Assembly (NCBI RefSeq): GCF_003390885.1
Contig: NZ_QMEL01000001.1
Span: forward strand, 558,001 to 622,000
Direction: 5' to 3'
DNA: 64,000 bases
Source: Pelagibacterium sediminicola
GTDB lineage: Bacteria; Pseudomonadota; Alphaproteobacteria; Rhizobiales; Devosiaceae
Positions within the stretch are counted from its first letter, which is position 1. Every line of letters begins with the position of its first letter. Positions 45,351 through 53,473 of the stretch are shown piece by piece. Made by a program: the position numbers and the translations under genes. The notes under the pieces were generated by a model that saw nothing but the letters and a program-made list of their open reading frames with translations, did no database searches and had not been told where the DNA came from.

Positions 45351-45669
45351 CAAGGGCAACCCCCGCTGTCCCATTCCGGTACGGTCAAAATCTTTTTTGC
45401 CAACAAACCGGAGATCGCGGCCCGGAAAGCGGGCGCTTCTGCGTTTACGAGGGGTGCGCGGTGGCAAAAAACATGTCAACCCGTGCTTAACACTTGGCCC
45501 GAATCCGGCCCCGTTAACCCAAACGTAACCAGGCTGAACGCCAAGCGGCTCAAATTGCCCGTGTTTTTCAAGATGTTGCTCCGCCTTGTGGCCGGCCCTG
45601 CAAGTAGCCACTAGATATCGTAGGGAACAAAGCGGGATTTGTGATTCCGGCCCGATTCGGACCGAGTTT

Positions 45670-45684
45670 GTTCCGTTTTCGTTC
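45670..45684 (+). promoter_or_regulatory. LexA-type (SOS) box upstream of the helicase gene
   Basis: GTTCCGTTTTCGTTC matches the alphaproteobacterial LexA consensus GTTC-N7-GTTC exactly and lies 100 bp before the helicase start. The second half also forms GTTCGGAAC. A match of this kind can occur by chance about twice per 64 kb, so location is the main support. Confidence 0.45.
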
Positions 45685-45784
45685 GGAACATTAACGCCAC
45701 CGGCATTTGCGCCATTGCGTTTCCCGTTTCGGTACACCACGTTGGGGCCACCCATTCCGCCCTTTGCCCCGATTCTCCCCAGCC

Positions 45785-48649
45785 ATGGTTCCGACAGTTT
45801 CCCAAGCGGTCAAAGCGGTGCTTGGACCGACCAATACCGGCAAGACCCACTATGCCATCGAGCGCATGCTGGCGCATCGCTCGGGGGTGATCGGGCTGCC
45901 GTTGCGGCTCCTGGCGCGCGAGGTCTATGGGCGGGTCGTCGAGCGCGTCGGGGAAAGCGCGGTGGCGCTGGTGACGGGGGAGGAGCGTATCGTCCCCAAG
46001 GCGGCGCGGTACTGGGTGGCGACGGTCGAGGCCATGCCCTCCGATCTTGCCGCCGAATTCGTTGCCATCGACGAAATCCAGACCGCCACCGATTTCGACC
46101 GTGGGCACGTCTTCACCGACCGCATCCTTCATGCGCGGGGACGATCGGAAACCCTGCTGCTGGGCGCCCAGACCATGGAGCCGGTGATCCGCAAGCTGCT
46201 GCCCCATGCCGAGGTGCAGTTCCGTCCACGTTTTTCAAAGCTCGAATGGGCCGGCTCCAGGCGCATATCGCGCCTGCCGCGCCGGTCCGCCGTCGTGGCG
46301 TTTTCGGCCAGCGAAGTCTATGCCATCGCCGAATTGCTCAGGCGCGAGCGCGGCGGGGCGGCGGTGGTGATGGGGGCACTTTCGCCGCGCACGCGCAACG
46401 CGCAGGTCGAACTGTTCCAGAACGGGGATGTCGATTTCCTCGTTGCGACCGATGCCATCGGCATGGGGCTTAACCTCGACGTCAATCACGTCGCCTTCGC
46501 TTCCGATTCCAAATATGACGGCCACCAGTTCCGGCCCCTCACTCCTGCCGAGATCGGCCAGATCGCGGGGCGGGCGGGCCGGCATATGCGCGACGGCACA
46601 TTCGGGGTGACCGGGGGGTGCGACCCGTTCGAGGAGGAAACCATCGCGCGGCTCGAAGCCCATGATTTCGAGCCGGTAAAGGTGTTGCAATGGCGCAACC
46701 GCGAGCTCGATTTCGCTTCGCTTGCAGCGCTCCACGACAGCCTCGAGCGCACCCCCGACCATCCGGTTCTGACCCGCGTGCCGGTCGCCACCGACCAGCG
46801 GGCGCTCGAATTCCTGATGCGGCAGGAAGAAAGCGGGGGCGCAAGGGGCCGGGAAAGGGTGGAACTGGCCTGGGAGTGCTGCCAGATTCCGGACTATCGC
46901 GACATTTCCCCCGCCGCGCACGGCGAAATCGTCACGAGGGTCTTTTCAGACCTTTCAAGGGGTGGAAAGATCGATGCGGACTGGATTGCCGAGCAGGTCC
47001 GCTTCTGCGAGAATACGGAAGGTGACATCGACACCCTGTCCAACCGTATCCGCCAGATTCGGACCTGGACGTTCATATCCAATCGCAGGCACTGGCTGGA
47101 AGATCCCGATTACTGGCGCGAAAAAACCCGGCAAATAGAGGACGCACTGTCCGACGCATTGCATGAGAGGCTGATACAGCGTTTCGTCGATCGCCGGACC
47201 TCGGTCCTGATGCGCCATTTAAGAGACAAGCATATGGTATCACCGCAAATCACCGAAACCGGCGAAGTGACCATCGAGGGTCACACCATCGGCACCCTCG
47301 AGGGCTTCAGGTTCACGCTCTCGAAAATCGAGGGGGAGACCGATTCCAAGACCCTGCGCTCGACCGCCGGGTCGGTGATCGCACCCGAGATCGCCAAACG
47401 CGCCGACAGGCTGGCGGGCGCCCCCAACGAGGAGTTCGTGCTGACCACCGATGGGGTCATCCGCTGGCGTGGCGAGGTGGTGGCCGAACTGACGGAAGGG
47501 GCGGATATCTTTACGCCCCGCATCATTATCCTGGCCGATGAGAGCCTTTCGGGGCCCGATCTCGAAAAGGTCGAGGAGCGGCTTTCGCTCTGGCTCCGGC
47601 ACCATATCAACACCCAGCTCGAACAGGTCGTTGCGCTCAAGGAGCCGGTCGAACTCGAAGGCGCGGCGCGCGGCGTGGCGTTCCGGCTGGCGGAAAACCT
47701 CGGGATCATCCCGCGCGCCGAGATCGCCGAGGAGGTCAAGGGGCTCGATCAGGACACGCGGGCGAAATTGCGCAAGCTGGGGGTCAAGTTCGGAGCCTAT
47801 CACATCTATGTGCCGTTGAGCCTCAAGCCCGCGCCGCGCGAATTGGCGCTGATCCTCTGGGGCCTCAAGAATGGCGGCGTGCGCCAGCCGGGCATTGCCG
47901 AATTGCCCCATATCATCCTTTCGGGCCGCACCTCGTTTCCCATCGATCCCGGGTTCGATCCGCGCGTCTACGAGGTCGGCGGCTTCAAGGTGGCGGGGGG
48001 CCGGATCGTCCGCGTCGACATCCTCGAACGCCTTGCCGACATCATCCGCCCGCTGATTGCCTATGACGCGAGCCGGCCCGTCGATACCCCGCCGCCCGAT
48101 GGCGCGGCAGAGGCCAACGGGTTCCGCGTGACGGTCGAGATGACTTCGCTTCTGGGCTGCGCGGGCGAGGACTTTTCGTCCGTGCTCAAATCGCTGGGCT
48201 ATCGCGTGCGGCGCACGCCCAGGCCGGTGGCCGAAGAGGTGGCGCCAGTAACGAGCCAAGAAGCTGCGCCGGTCGAAACGGAAGCAGCGCCTGCGGAGAG
48301 CGAGACTGAAGCAGAACCGGTTGCCGCCGAAGCCGTGGAGACTGCGCCATCCGAAGACGTGGCGGCCGACGCGGAGGCGGCTCCCGCCGAGCCGCAATTT
48401 GACGAGGTGTGGTTCCCCGGCGGCAAGCGGCCCGACCGGCCAAACCGCCAGCGTTCGCAGGGGCGCCGCGCGGATGGCGACCAGCGTTCCAATGGTGAGG
48501 GCAAGCCCTTCCGGGGCAAGGGCAAGCCGGGTAAGGGCCCGCGCGAGGACAAAAGGGGCGAGCAGCGCCCGCGTCCCGAGCGGCGCGAAAAGCCCATCGA
48601 CCCCGATTCCCCCTTTGCGGCGCTCGCCGCGCTCAAGTCGCGGCAGTGA
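45785..48649 (+). CDS. Suv3-like DExH-box RNA/DNA helicase with disordered C-terminal tail
   Basis: This 954-residue superfamily 2 helicase is of the Suv3 type: Walker A GPTNTGKT (14-21), DEIQ (96-99), ATDAIGMGLNLDV and QIAGRAGRHMRDGTFG. Downstream lies the Suv3 C-terminal region, then (from about residue 815) an Ala/Glu-rich acidic stretch followed by a Lys/Arg/Gly-rich tail and a terminal DPDSPFAALAALK motif. Mitochondrial Suv3 unwinds RNA in the degradosome; bacterial partners are unknown. The start at 45785 was chosen at the conserved N-terminus. A LexA-type box lies upstream. Confidence 0.9.
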   Translation: MVPTVSQAVKAVLGPTNTGKTHYAIERMLAHRSGVIGLPLRLLAREVYGRVVERVGESAVALVTGEERIVPKAARYWVATVEAMPSDLAAEFVAIDEIQTATDFDRGHVFTDRILHARGRSETLLLGAQTMEPVIRKLLPHAEVQFRPRFSKLEWAGSRRISRLPRRSAVVAFSASEVYAIAELLRRERGGAAVVMGALSPRTRNAQVELFQNGDVDFLVATDAIGMGLNLDVNHVAFASDSKYDGHQFRPLTPAEIGQIAGRAGRHMRDGTFGVTGGCDPFEEETIARLEAHDFEPVKVLQWRNRELDFASLAALHDSLERTPDHPVLTRVPVATDQRALEFLMRQEESGGARGRERVELAWECCQIPDYRDISPAAHGEIVTRVFSDLSRGGKIDADWIAEQVRFCENTEGDIDTLSNRIRQIRTWTFISNRRHWLEDPDYWREKTRQIEDALSDALHERLIQRFVDRRTSVLMRHLRDKHMVSPQITETGEVTIEGHTIGTLEGFRFTLSKIEGETDSKTLRSTAGSVIAPEIAKRADRLAGAPNEEFVLTTDGVIRWRGEVVAELTEGADIFTPRIIILADESLSGPDLEKVEERLSLWLRHHINTQLEQVVALKEPVELEGAARGVAFRLAENLGIIPRAEIAEEVKGLDQDTRAKLRKLGVKFGAYHIYVPLSLKPAPRELALILWGLKNGGVRQPGIAELPHIILSGRTSFPIDPGFDPRVYEVGGFKVAGGRIVRVDILERLADIIRPLIAYDASRPVDTPPPDGAAEANGFRVTVEMTSLLGCAGEDFSSVLKSLGYRVRRTPRPVAEEVAPVTSQEAAPVETEAAPAESETEAEPVAAEAVETAPSEDVAADAEAAPAEPQFDEVWFPGGKRPDRPNRQRSQGRRADGDQRSNGEGKPFRGKGKPGKGPREDKRGEQRPRPERREKPIDPDSPFAALAALKSRQ

Positions 48650-48667
48650 CGCGGGCGGCCAGATCGC

Positions 48668-48796
48668 GCCCCCTCACCCCCAACCCCTCTCCCACGAGGG
48701 GAGAGGGGGGCTCGTGTGGCTGCCCCACGCTTCCCCTTCTCCCCTCGTGGGAGAAGGTGGGCTTTCGCGAAGCGAAAGGTCGGATGAGGGGGCGCG
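48668..48796. repeat. GC-rich dispersed repeat (CCCTCACCC/GGGAGAGG family)
   Basis: The blocks CCCTCACCCCCAACCCCTCT and CTCCCACGAGGGGAGAGGGG are mirrored by CTTCTCCCCTCGTGGGAGAA and GGTCGGATGAGGGGGCG. It is related in design to, but different from, the copies at 41577, 59598 and 62043. It lies between the helicase and S4 genes. Confidence 0.65.
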
Positions 48797-49096
48797 ATGT
48801 CTTCACCCGATAAGGCTATCCGCCAGCGCCTCGACAAATGGCTCTGGCACGCGCGGGAGACCAAAAGCCGGACGCTGGCGCAAAAGCTGGTGGAGAGCGG
48901 GGCGGTGCGGGTCAACGGGCGGCGGGTGACCGGGCCCGATATACGGGTGGGGCCGGGGGATGGGCTCACCATCCAGATCCATGGCCGGCTGAGGGTTCTC
49001 AAGATCCTTGCGCTGGCCGAAAGACGGGGCGCGCCAGCGGTTGCGGCGACACTTTACGAGGATATTTCGCCGGTGCTGCCCCGGACGGAAAGTTGA
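48797..49096 (+). CDS. RNA-binding S4-domain protein (Hsp15-like)
   Basis: This 99-residue protein has an S4 domain: IRQRLDKWLWHARETKSRTL, AQKLVESGAVRVNGRRV and the closing VGPGDGLTIQIHGRLRVLKI. Hsp15-type proteins rescue stalled 50S-peptidyl-tRNA complexes. The ATG lies within the end of the upstream repeat. It follows the helicase gene on the same strand, so the pair may share RNA metabolism. Confidence 0.9.
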   Translation: MSSPDKAIRQRLDKWLWHARETKSRTLAQKLVESGAVRVNGRRVTGPDIRVGPGDGLTIQIHGRLRVLKILALAERRGAPAVAATLYEDISPVLPRTES

Positions 49097-49223
49097 TCCG
49101 GTGGGGGCGCAAGGTGTGGCACAAAGCGGTCTTGAAACCCGCCCCAAAACCGTTTAGCAACCAGTCGCGGCCGGTACAGGCGCCGGCCCACCTCACATTC
49201 GCGCCTGATCGGACTGGATTTCC

Positions 49224-49562
49224 ATGACCTATGTGGTGACCGACAACTGCATAAAGTGCAAATACACCGATTGCGTGGAGGTGTGTCCGGTCGACTGTTT
49301 CTATGAGGGCGAGAACATGCTCGTCATCCATCCCGACGAGTGCATCGACTGCGGGGTGTGCGAGCCCGAATGCCCCGCCGAGGCCATCAAGCCCGACACC
49401 GAATCGGAGCTCGACAAATGGCTCGAGGTCAACGCGAAATACGCCGCGGTCTGGCCCAACCTCACCGAAAAGCGCGACCAGCTCCCCGAGGCCGAAGAAA
49501 TGGATGGCGTCGAGGGCAAGTTCGAGAAGTATTTCTCCGAAGCGCCGGGCGAGGGCGACTGA
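49224..49562 (+). CDS. fdxA: Seven-iron ferredoxin FdxA
   Basis: This 112-residue ferredoxin has [20 protein letters not shown] (3Fe-4S/4Fe-4S ligands) and [17 protein letters not shown], the 7Fe arrangement, plus the alphaproteobacterial C-terminal extension. It carries low-potential electrons. It is upstream of carD with a 333-bp gap that contains a terminator and a possible small RNA. Confidence 0.95.
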   Translation: MTYVVTDNCIKCKYTDCVEVCPVDCFYEGENMLVIHPDECIDCGVCEPECPAEAIKPDTESELDKWLEVNAKYAAVWPNLTEKRDQLPEAEEMDGVEGKFEKYFSEAPGEGD

Positions 49563-49642
49563 ACGGGGGACGGGCCGGTCATGCGCCGTTCTTTTGCCTT
49601 GCGGTTGCGCGGGGCGTGTGAACCCGTGCTGATTCGTAACTT

Positions 49643-49671
49643 TTGATTTTGTCGCAAAACTGTGGTATTGT
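49643..49671 (+). promoter_or_regulatory. Predicted sigma-70 promoter
   Basis: TTGATT (49643-49648), a 17-base spacer and TATTGT (49666-49671) form a good -35/-10 pair. It points at a terminator only about 50 bp downstream. Confidence 0.45.
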
Positions 49672-49677
49672 TCCCAC

Positions 49678-49729
49678 AACCAGTTGTTGAACGCCTCGCT
49701 CCGATCCCATGCCCTCCGGGCATTTTTTT
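49678..49729 (+). ncRNA. Candidate small RNA or short attenuated leader between fdxA and carD
   Basis: Between the predicted promoter and the terminator lies about 52 nt with a small 5' hairpin (ACAAC-CA-GTTGT), an unpaired C/T-rich middle and the terminator hairpin. No start codon with a ribosome site is present. It could be an independent small RNA or simply the fdxA 3' end plus terminator. Confidence 0.35.
49709..49729 (+). terminator. Strong intrinsic terminator between fdxA and carD
   Basis: The stem ATGCCC/GGGCAT with loop TCC is followed by a run of seven T. Confidence 0.85.
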
Positions 49730-49895
49730 GTGACAGACGTCAAACGGATGCAGAACCGGCCGGGCATCGTACCGGACGGGGAGGAAGAATGCGACTGGCG
49801 CGACGGCCCATCCCGGACTGTCCGAACCCGAACTTTTAAGGACGCGTCGGCCTTAATCGAGCGCGCCCACAAAAGGCGTCAACAGGAGTAGCCTC

Positions 49896-50453
49896 ATGGC
49901 AACCAAAAAGACCACGCAGCGCGCGGGGTTCAAGACGGGCGAGTATATCGTATACCCCGCTCATGGTGTCGGCCTTATCAATGCAATCGAGGAACAGGAA
50001 GTGGCGGGGCTGAGCCTCGAGCTGTTCGTCATCGGCTTTGAGCAGGACAAGCTCACGCTGCGCGTCCCCGTTGCCAAGATCAATTCCGTGGGCATGCGCA
50101 AGCTCGCCGAGCCCCAGACCATCGACAAGGCGCTCGAAACCGTCACCGGCCGCGCGCGCGTCAAGCGCACCATGTGGAGTCGCCGCGCGCAGGAATATGA
50201 GGCCAAGATCAATTCGGGCGATCTGATCGCGATCGCGGAAGTCGTGCGCGATCTCTATCGCTCCGAAGACCAGCCCGAGCAGTCCTATTCCGAGCGCCAG
50301 CTTTTCGAGCAGGCCATGGACCGCATGAGCCGCGAGATCGCGGCGGTGAACAAGGTGACGCTGACCGAAGCGGTCAAGCTCATCACCAAGAACCTCGCCA
50401 AGAGCCCGCGCCGCCCGGCCAAGTCCGACGAGGCGGCGGAGGAAGCGGCGTAA
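49896..50453 (+). CDS. carD: CarD-family transcriptional regulator
   Basis: This 185-residue protein has an N-terminal RNA polymerase-interacting domain (GFKTGEYIVYPAHGVGLI, then LELFVIGFEQDKLTLRVPV) and a helical C-terminal DNA-binding domain (RVKRTMWSRRAQEYEAKI, LYRSEDQPEQSYSERQL). CarD stabilises open promoter complexes, notably at rRNA genes. The C-terminus is a Lys/Ala/Glu-rich tail. AGGAG precedes the ATG and a strong terminator follows. Confidence 0.95.
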   Translation: MATKKTTQRAGFKTGEYIVYPAHGVGLINAIEEQEVAGLSLELFVIGFEQDKLTLRVPVAKINSVGMRKLAEPQTIDKALETVTGRARVKRTMWSRRAQEYEAKINSGDLIAIAEVVRDLYRSEDQPEQSYSERQLFEQAMDRMSREIAAVNKVTLTEAVKLITKNLAKSPRRPAKSDEAAEEAA

Positions 50454-50473
50454 GCTGATTTCCGTTTGGAATG

Positions 50474-50504
50474 AAAAAGGCCGGTCCAGCGACCGGCCTT
50501 TTTT
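50474..50504 (+). terminator. Intrinsic terminator after carD
   Basis: An A-rich start, a 10-bp stem AAGGCCGGTC/GACCGGCCTT with loop CAGC and a T-run form a classic terminator, also usable on the minus strand. Confidence 0.92.
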
Positions 50505-50514
50505 GTTTCCGCTG

Positions 50515-50612
50515 CCTTCGCTGTCCCGGCGAAAGCCGGGACCCAGAGCGTGATCTCCACTTTCGCGGATGTCGCAGCATGGACCCCGACTTTCGCCGGG
50601 GTAGCGAACGGA
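50515..50612. repeat. Intergenic hairpin repeat
   Basis: GTCCCGGC-GAAA-GCCGGGAC is followed by a second hairpin GACCCCGACTTTCGCCGGGGT. This is the usual Rhizobiales type of dispersed intergenic palindrome. Confidence 0.6.
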
Positions 50613-50626
50613 GGGTGTGGCACGTC

Positions 50627-52099
50627 TTACTCCACCCGTACGATCTTGTAAGGCGCGCCCGATTCCACCGGGTCGCCGGGCAGGAGGTTGTTGACGACGA
50701 GGAACAGTTCTCGCCCGCGGTTGAGCGCGCCCATACGGGTGGCCAGCGTATCGGCGTTGTCGTTGCCGCCGGCGCGGACGAGGCGGAGCTTTACCGAGCG
50801 GATGGCGGCCAGGTCGGAGGCCTGGGTGCGGCGCAGGCTGTCGGTGGTCTGCCGCGCGGCGGTATGAAAGGCGTCCGAATCGTTTTTGTTGGCGAAGATG
50901 AAGCGGTGGACATTGCCCTCGATCCGCGCCACTGCGACGTGGAAGAACCACTGGTCGGTCCGCGCGCGGCCCGAGGCCATCTCGATGCCGTTGACCGTGC
51001 TGGTGGTGACGGTTTCGGGCAACAGCCCCGCGATCCAGCCCGAGCGCAGGTAATCGGCCAGCCCGGTATTGGCGGGGACCGCCGCACTGTCAAAGCGCAG
51101 GGCCGCGCCGTCGTCGGCCACCGCCACCACCGCCTGGTTGGACATCTGGAGCGCATAGCCGCGCGGTGCGGTAAAGGTCAGGCGCTGGGCGGGGTTGATG
51201 TAGCGCTGGCCGACGATGGCGCCCTGCTTGGTGGAATCGCCGAAATCCATGCCATCGATCGCCTGGAGATATTCGCTGCGTCCGGCGACCCCGGTGCCCG
51301 GCGGGCCATAGGAGCGGGCAACCTCGGCGGCGCGCTGGATGCGGTCGGGGGTCGAGGGGTGCGAGGAAAGGAAATCCTCGCCCGTATCGGCGGAGGCGAA
51401 CTGGGCGAATCGGCCCATGGCGGTGAGGAAGCGGGCCGCCGCGTGCGGGTCGTATCCGGCGCGCGAGGCGATCTTGATGCCCTCGCGGTCGGCTTCGAGT
51501 TCCTGGCCTTGCGAAAAGGCGGCAAGCGATTGCGCGGTGCGTTCGGCGGTCTGGCTGGCATCGATCACCCCGCCCAGAACGCCGGTGATGACGCGGTCGA
51601 CGATTTCCGAGGTCCGCACCCGGTTGGAGCGCGCGCGGGCGTGGCGCAGGGTGACGTGGGCGATCTCGTGGGCGATGACGGCGGCCAGTTCGCTCATGTC
51701 GTTGGCCAGCGCAAGGATGCCGCGCGTCACATAGATGAAGCCGCCGGGCAGGGCAAAGGCGTTGACCTCGGAGGAATCGAGGATGGTGATGGTGAACTGG
51801 GTGTTGGGCTGTTCGGCGGCGGCCAGCAGGTTCGAGACCATGCGCGCCAGCAACACCTCGGTCTTTCTGTGCTCATAGACCCCGCCATAGGCGGAAATGA
51901 TGCGCGGATGCTCGCGCAGGCCGATGACGGTATCCTCGGGGTGGGTGCCGGCGGGAACGGCGGGGGTGTGCTCGCCCGTGCGGCGTGTCGTGATACCCGA
52001 CCGGCCGCCCAGAAGGGTTGTGCACCCGGCAACGCCGGCAACCAGAAACAGCCCGGTTCCGGCCAGAAAACTCCGCCTTGAAAGGTCCGATCGCGTCAT
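50627..52099 (-). CDS. M48-family zinc metalloprotease lipoprotein (BepA-like)
   Basis: This 490-residue protein has a twin-arginine-type lipoprotein signal (SRRSFLAGTGLFLV, lipobox VAGC with C26). The M48 domain has H144-E-I-A-H148 and the third ligand Glu in QELEADREG. A C-terminal region of beta character (KLRLVRAGG...VNNLLPGD) is typical of the alphaproteobacterial form. It probably degrades or helps assemble outer-membrane proteins. The thermonuclease gene begins upstream, two bases from its start. Confidence 0.92.
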   Translation of the reverse strand: MTRSDLSRRSFLAGTGLFLVAGVAGCTTLLGGRSGITTRRTGEHTPAVPAGTHPEDTVIGLREHPRIISAYGGVYEHRKTEVLLARMVSNLLAAAEQPNTQFTITILDSSEVNAFALPGGFIYVTRGILALANDMSELAAVIAHEIAHVTLRHARARSNRVRTSEIVDRVITGVLGGVIDASQTAERTAQSLAAFSQGQELEADREGIKIASRAGYDPHAAARFLTAMGRFAQFASADTGEDFLSSHPSTPDRIQRAAEVARSYGPPGTGVAGRSEYLQAIDGMDFGDSTKQGAIVGQRYINPAQRLTFTAPRGYALQMSNQAVVAVADDGAALRFDSAAVPANTGLADYLRSGWIAGLLPETVTTSTVNGIEMASGRARTDQWFFHVAVARIEGNVHRFIFANKNDSDAFHTAARQTTDSLRRTQASDLAAIRSVKLRLVRAGGNDNADTLATRMGALNRGRELFLVVNNLLPGDPVESGAPYKIVRVE

Positions 52100-52101
52100 G
52101 G

Positions 52102-52905
52102 TCAGCCCAATATCTCGATCTGTTCGGGGTGGGTGACGAGGACGCGGGGACCATCGTGGGAATCGATCCAGCCGCGCACCCGGATGACGCGGTTTTCCAA
52201 CCCCAGAATGTCAAAACCCTCGCGCTCGAACAGCCGCAATCCGGCGCCCTCTATCACGACCGTGAAATCCTCTTTCCAGTAGCGCCCGAAATTGAGATAG
52301 GCGCGTCCGCCTACAAGATCGGCATTGAGGACGCGGCCTTCAACCAGTTCGTACTGGCCGATGCGCTCGAGCAGATCTTGCGGGTTGGCGCCATCGCGGA
52401 TGGCATAGAAGGGATCGCGCCATATCCCCCGGCGATCGGCGCGCCCCGCGCGCTCGGCGGCGTAAAGTTCGGAAAGGCAGGCGCGGTTGTCGGGGAAGGA
52501 ATAGACGCGCGCCAGCCCCGATCTGAGCATTTCGCCCTGCACCCAGACCGGCCCCTCCTCGCCCGCGATGACCACGTGGGCGAGCGCCCGGCCGTGGCGG
52601 TCGCGGCTTTCCCCGCCATAAAAGAGCGTTGCGGTTTCGCCCAGGGCGAGCCCGGTGATTTTCGTCCTGGCCTCGTCGCCGAGCGGCCAGGACTCGAAAT
52701 CGGGCCGCCCCAGAGGCAGCTTGGGCGCCTGAATGCCGACAAGGCGCACCGTGAGCCCGGTATCCAGATCGAACGTATCGCCGTCGGAAATCGATACCAC
52801 AGTGCCGGTCGGGCCGGGGGTGAGTGCGTCGCAAAACTGGGCGAGGGCCGGCGCCGAGAAGGCCGCGGCCAGTCCGAAAACGGTCACAAACAAGGGTCTG
52901 AACAA
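52102..52905 (-). CDS. Thermonuclease-family (SNase-like) secreted nuclease
   Basis: This 267-residue protein has a signal peptide (cleavage near APALAQ-FCD) and an SNase domain: VVSISDGDTFDLDTG, VRLVGIQAPKLP (active Arg), LGDEARTKI and RDRHGRALAHV (second Arg), then SGLARVYSF. The C-terminal 90 residues are an extra OB-like region (GYWKEDFTVVI-type). The start is TTG at 52905 with AGAGG upstream, placing the signal peptide at the N-terminus. Cotranscribed with the M48 gene. Confidence 0.85.
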   Translation of the reverse strand: MFRPLFVTVFGLAAAFSAPALAQFCDALTPGPTGTVVSISDGDTFDLDTGLTVRLVGIQAPKLPLGRPDFESWPLGDEARTKITGLALGETATLFYGGESRDRHGRALAHVVIAGEEGPVWVQGEMLRSGLARVYSFPDNRACLSELYAAERAGRADRRGIWRDPFYAIRDGANPQDLLERIGQYELVEGRVLNADLVGGRAYLNFGRYWKEDFTVVIEGAGLRLFEREGFDILGLENRVIRVRGWIDSHDGPRVLVTHPEQIEILG

Positions 52906-53157
52906 AGACAGGCCTCTATCCGCATCACTCTTGCGCCGTGCGGCTCGCGCCGCGCTTCGCCCAATCTGGTTGCATCGGGCAGGTCCTGTCCGGACGGAAC
53001 CTGCGGGAAACCCCCGTGCCCCCACGCGCACGCGGATTCGATCCTGGTCCCAGTCTGCACCCAATTGCGGCAAAAATCATCTATATTGTCGCATGGCGCC
53101 TCCTGCCGCTCGGCCAGCGAAAGAACACCCCCGATACTGCCGGGCATGAAGGGCAAA

Positions 53158-53316
53158 TCAGAGCTTTTGCCGCAATTCGTCTATGCGCTGGATCATGATC
53201 TCAAGCTCGGATTTCAGCGCGAGGCGTTCGAGTTGGGGGAGTTTTGATGCCCCGGCCAGCGCCGTCTGAAGCTCGGCGATGGCCCGCTTGAGCCTGGTCA
53301 GTGCGGCAACGGACAT
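53158..53316 (-). CDS. 52-residue predicted coiled-coil protein
   Basis: This short gene encodes MSVAALTRLKRAIAELQTAL, then AGASKLPQLERLALKSELEI and MIQRIDELRQKL. It is a pair of amphipathic helices with heptad Leu/Ile spacing. GGAG lies nine bases before the ATG. It resembles SlyX/DUF465-sized coiled-coil proteins but is not clearly in either. The function is unknown. Confidence 0.7.
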   Translation of the reverse strand: MSVAALTRLKRAIAELQTALAGASKLPQLERLALKSELEIMIQRIDELRQKL

Positions 53317-53344
53317 GGGCGGGGCTCCGGCTATCAGGGGAATG

Positions 53345-53421
53345 TGGTGATCCCGACTGGATTCGAACCAGTGACCCTCAGATTAGGAATCTGATGCTCT
53401 ATCCTGCTGAGCTACGGGACC
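53345..53421 (-). tRNA. tRNA-Arg (anticodon CCT)
   Basis: On the minus strand GGTCCCG pairs with CGGGATC, the anticodon loop TTCCTAA gives CCT, the T-arm has GGTTCGAATCC, and CCA is encoded. Confidence 0.95.
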
Positions 53422-53473
53422 ACTGCGGACCTGATACACCGGATTGGCGCGATTGGTGAACCCCAAACTTCGC

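Larger units (their letters stand above)
45212..45784. other. 573-bp gap upstream of the helicase gene
   Basis: 45240-45350 is a dispersed repeat. The rest holds no convincing gene. It contains TTAACCCAAACGTAAC (45514-45529), one base off a CtrA-type TTAA-N7-TTAA site, and a LexA-type box at 45670-45684. The length suggests a long regulatory or leader region for the helicase gene. Confidence 0.5.
49563..49895. other. 333-bp gap between fdxA and carD
   Basis: The gap holds a promoter-like element (49643-49671), a candidate short transcript and a strong terminator (49709-49729). The remainder up to carD is a likely carD promoter and leader. A 60-codon open frame at 49709-49891 begins inside the terminator and is not credible. 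Confidence 0.5.

Noticed and set aside
49709-49891. A 60-codon plus-strand open frame before carD
   Set aside because: Its start codon lies in the terminator stem and there is no ribosome site or family feature.
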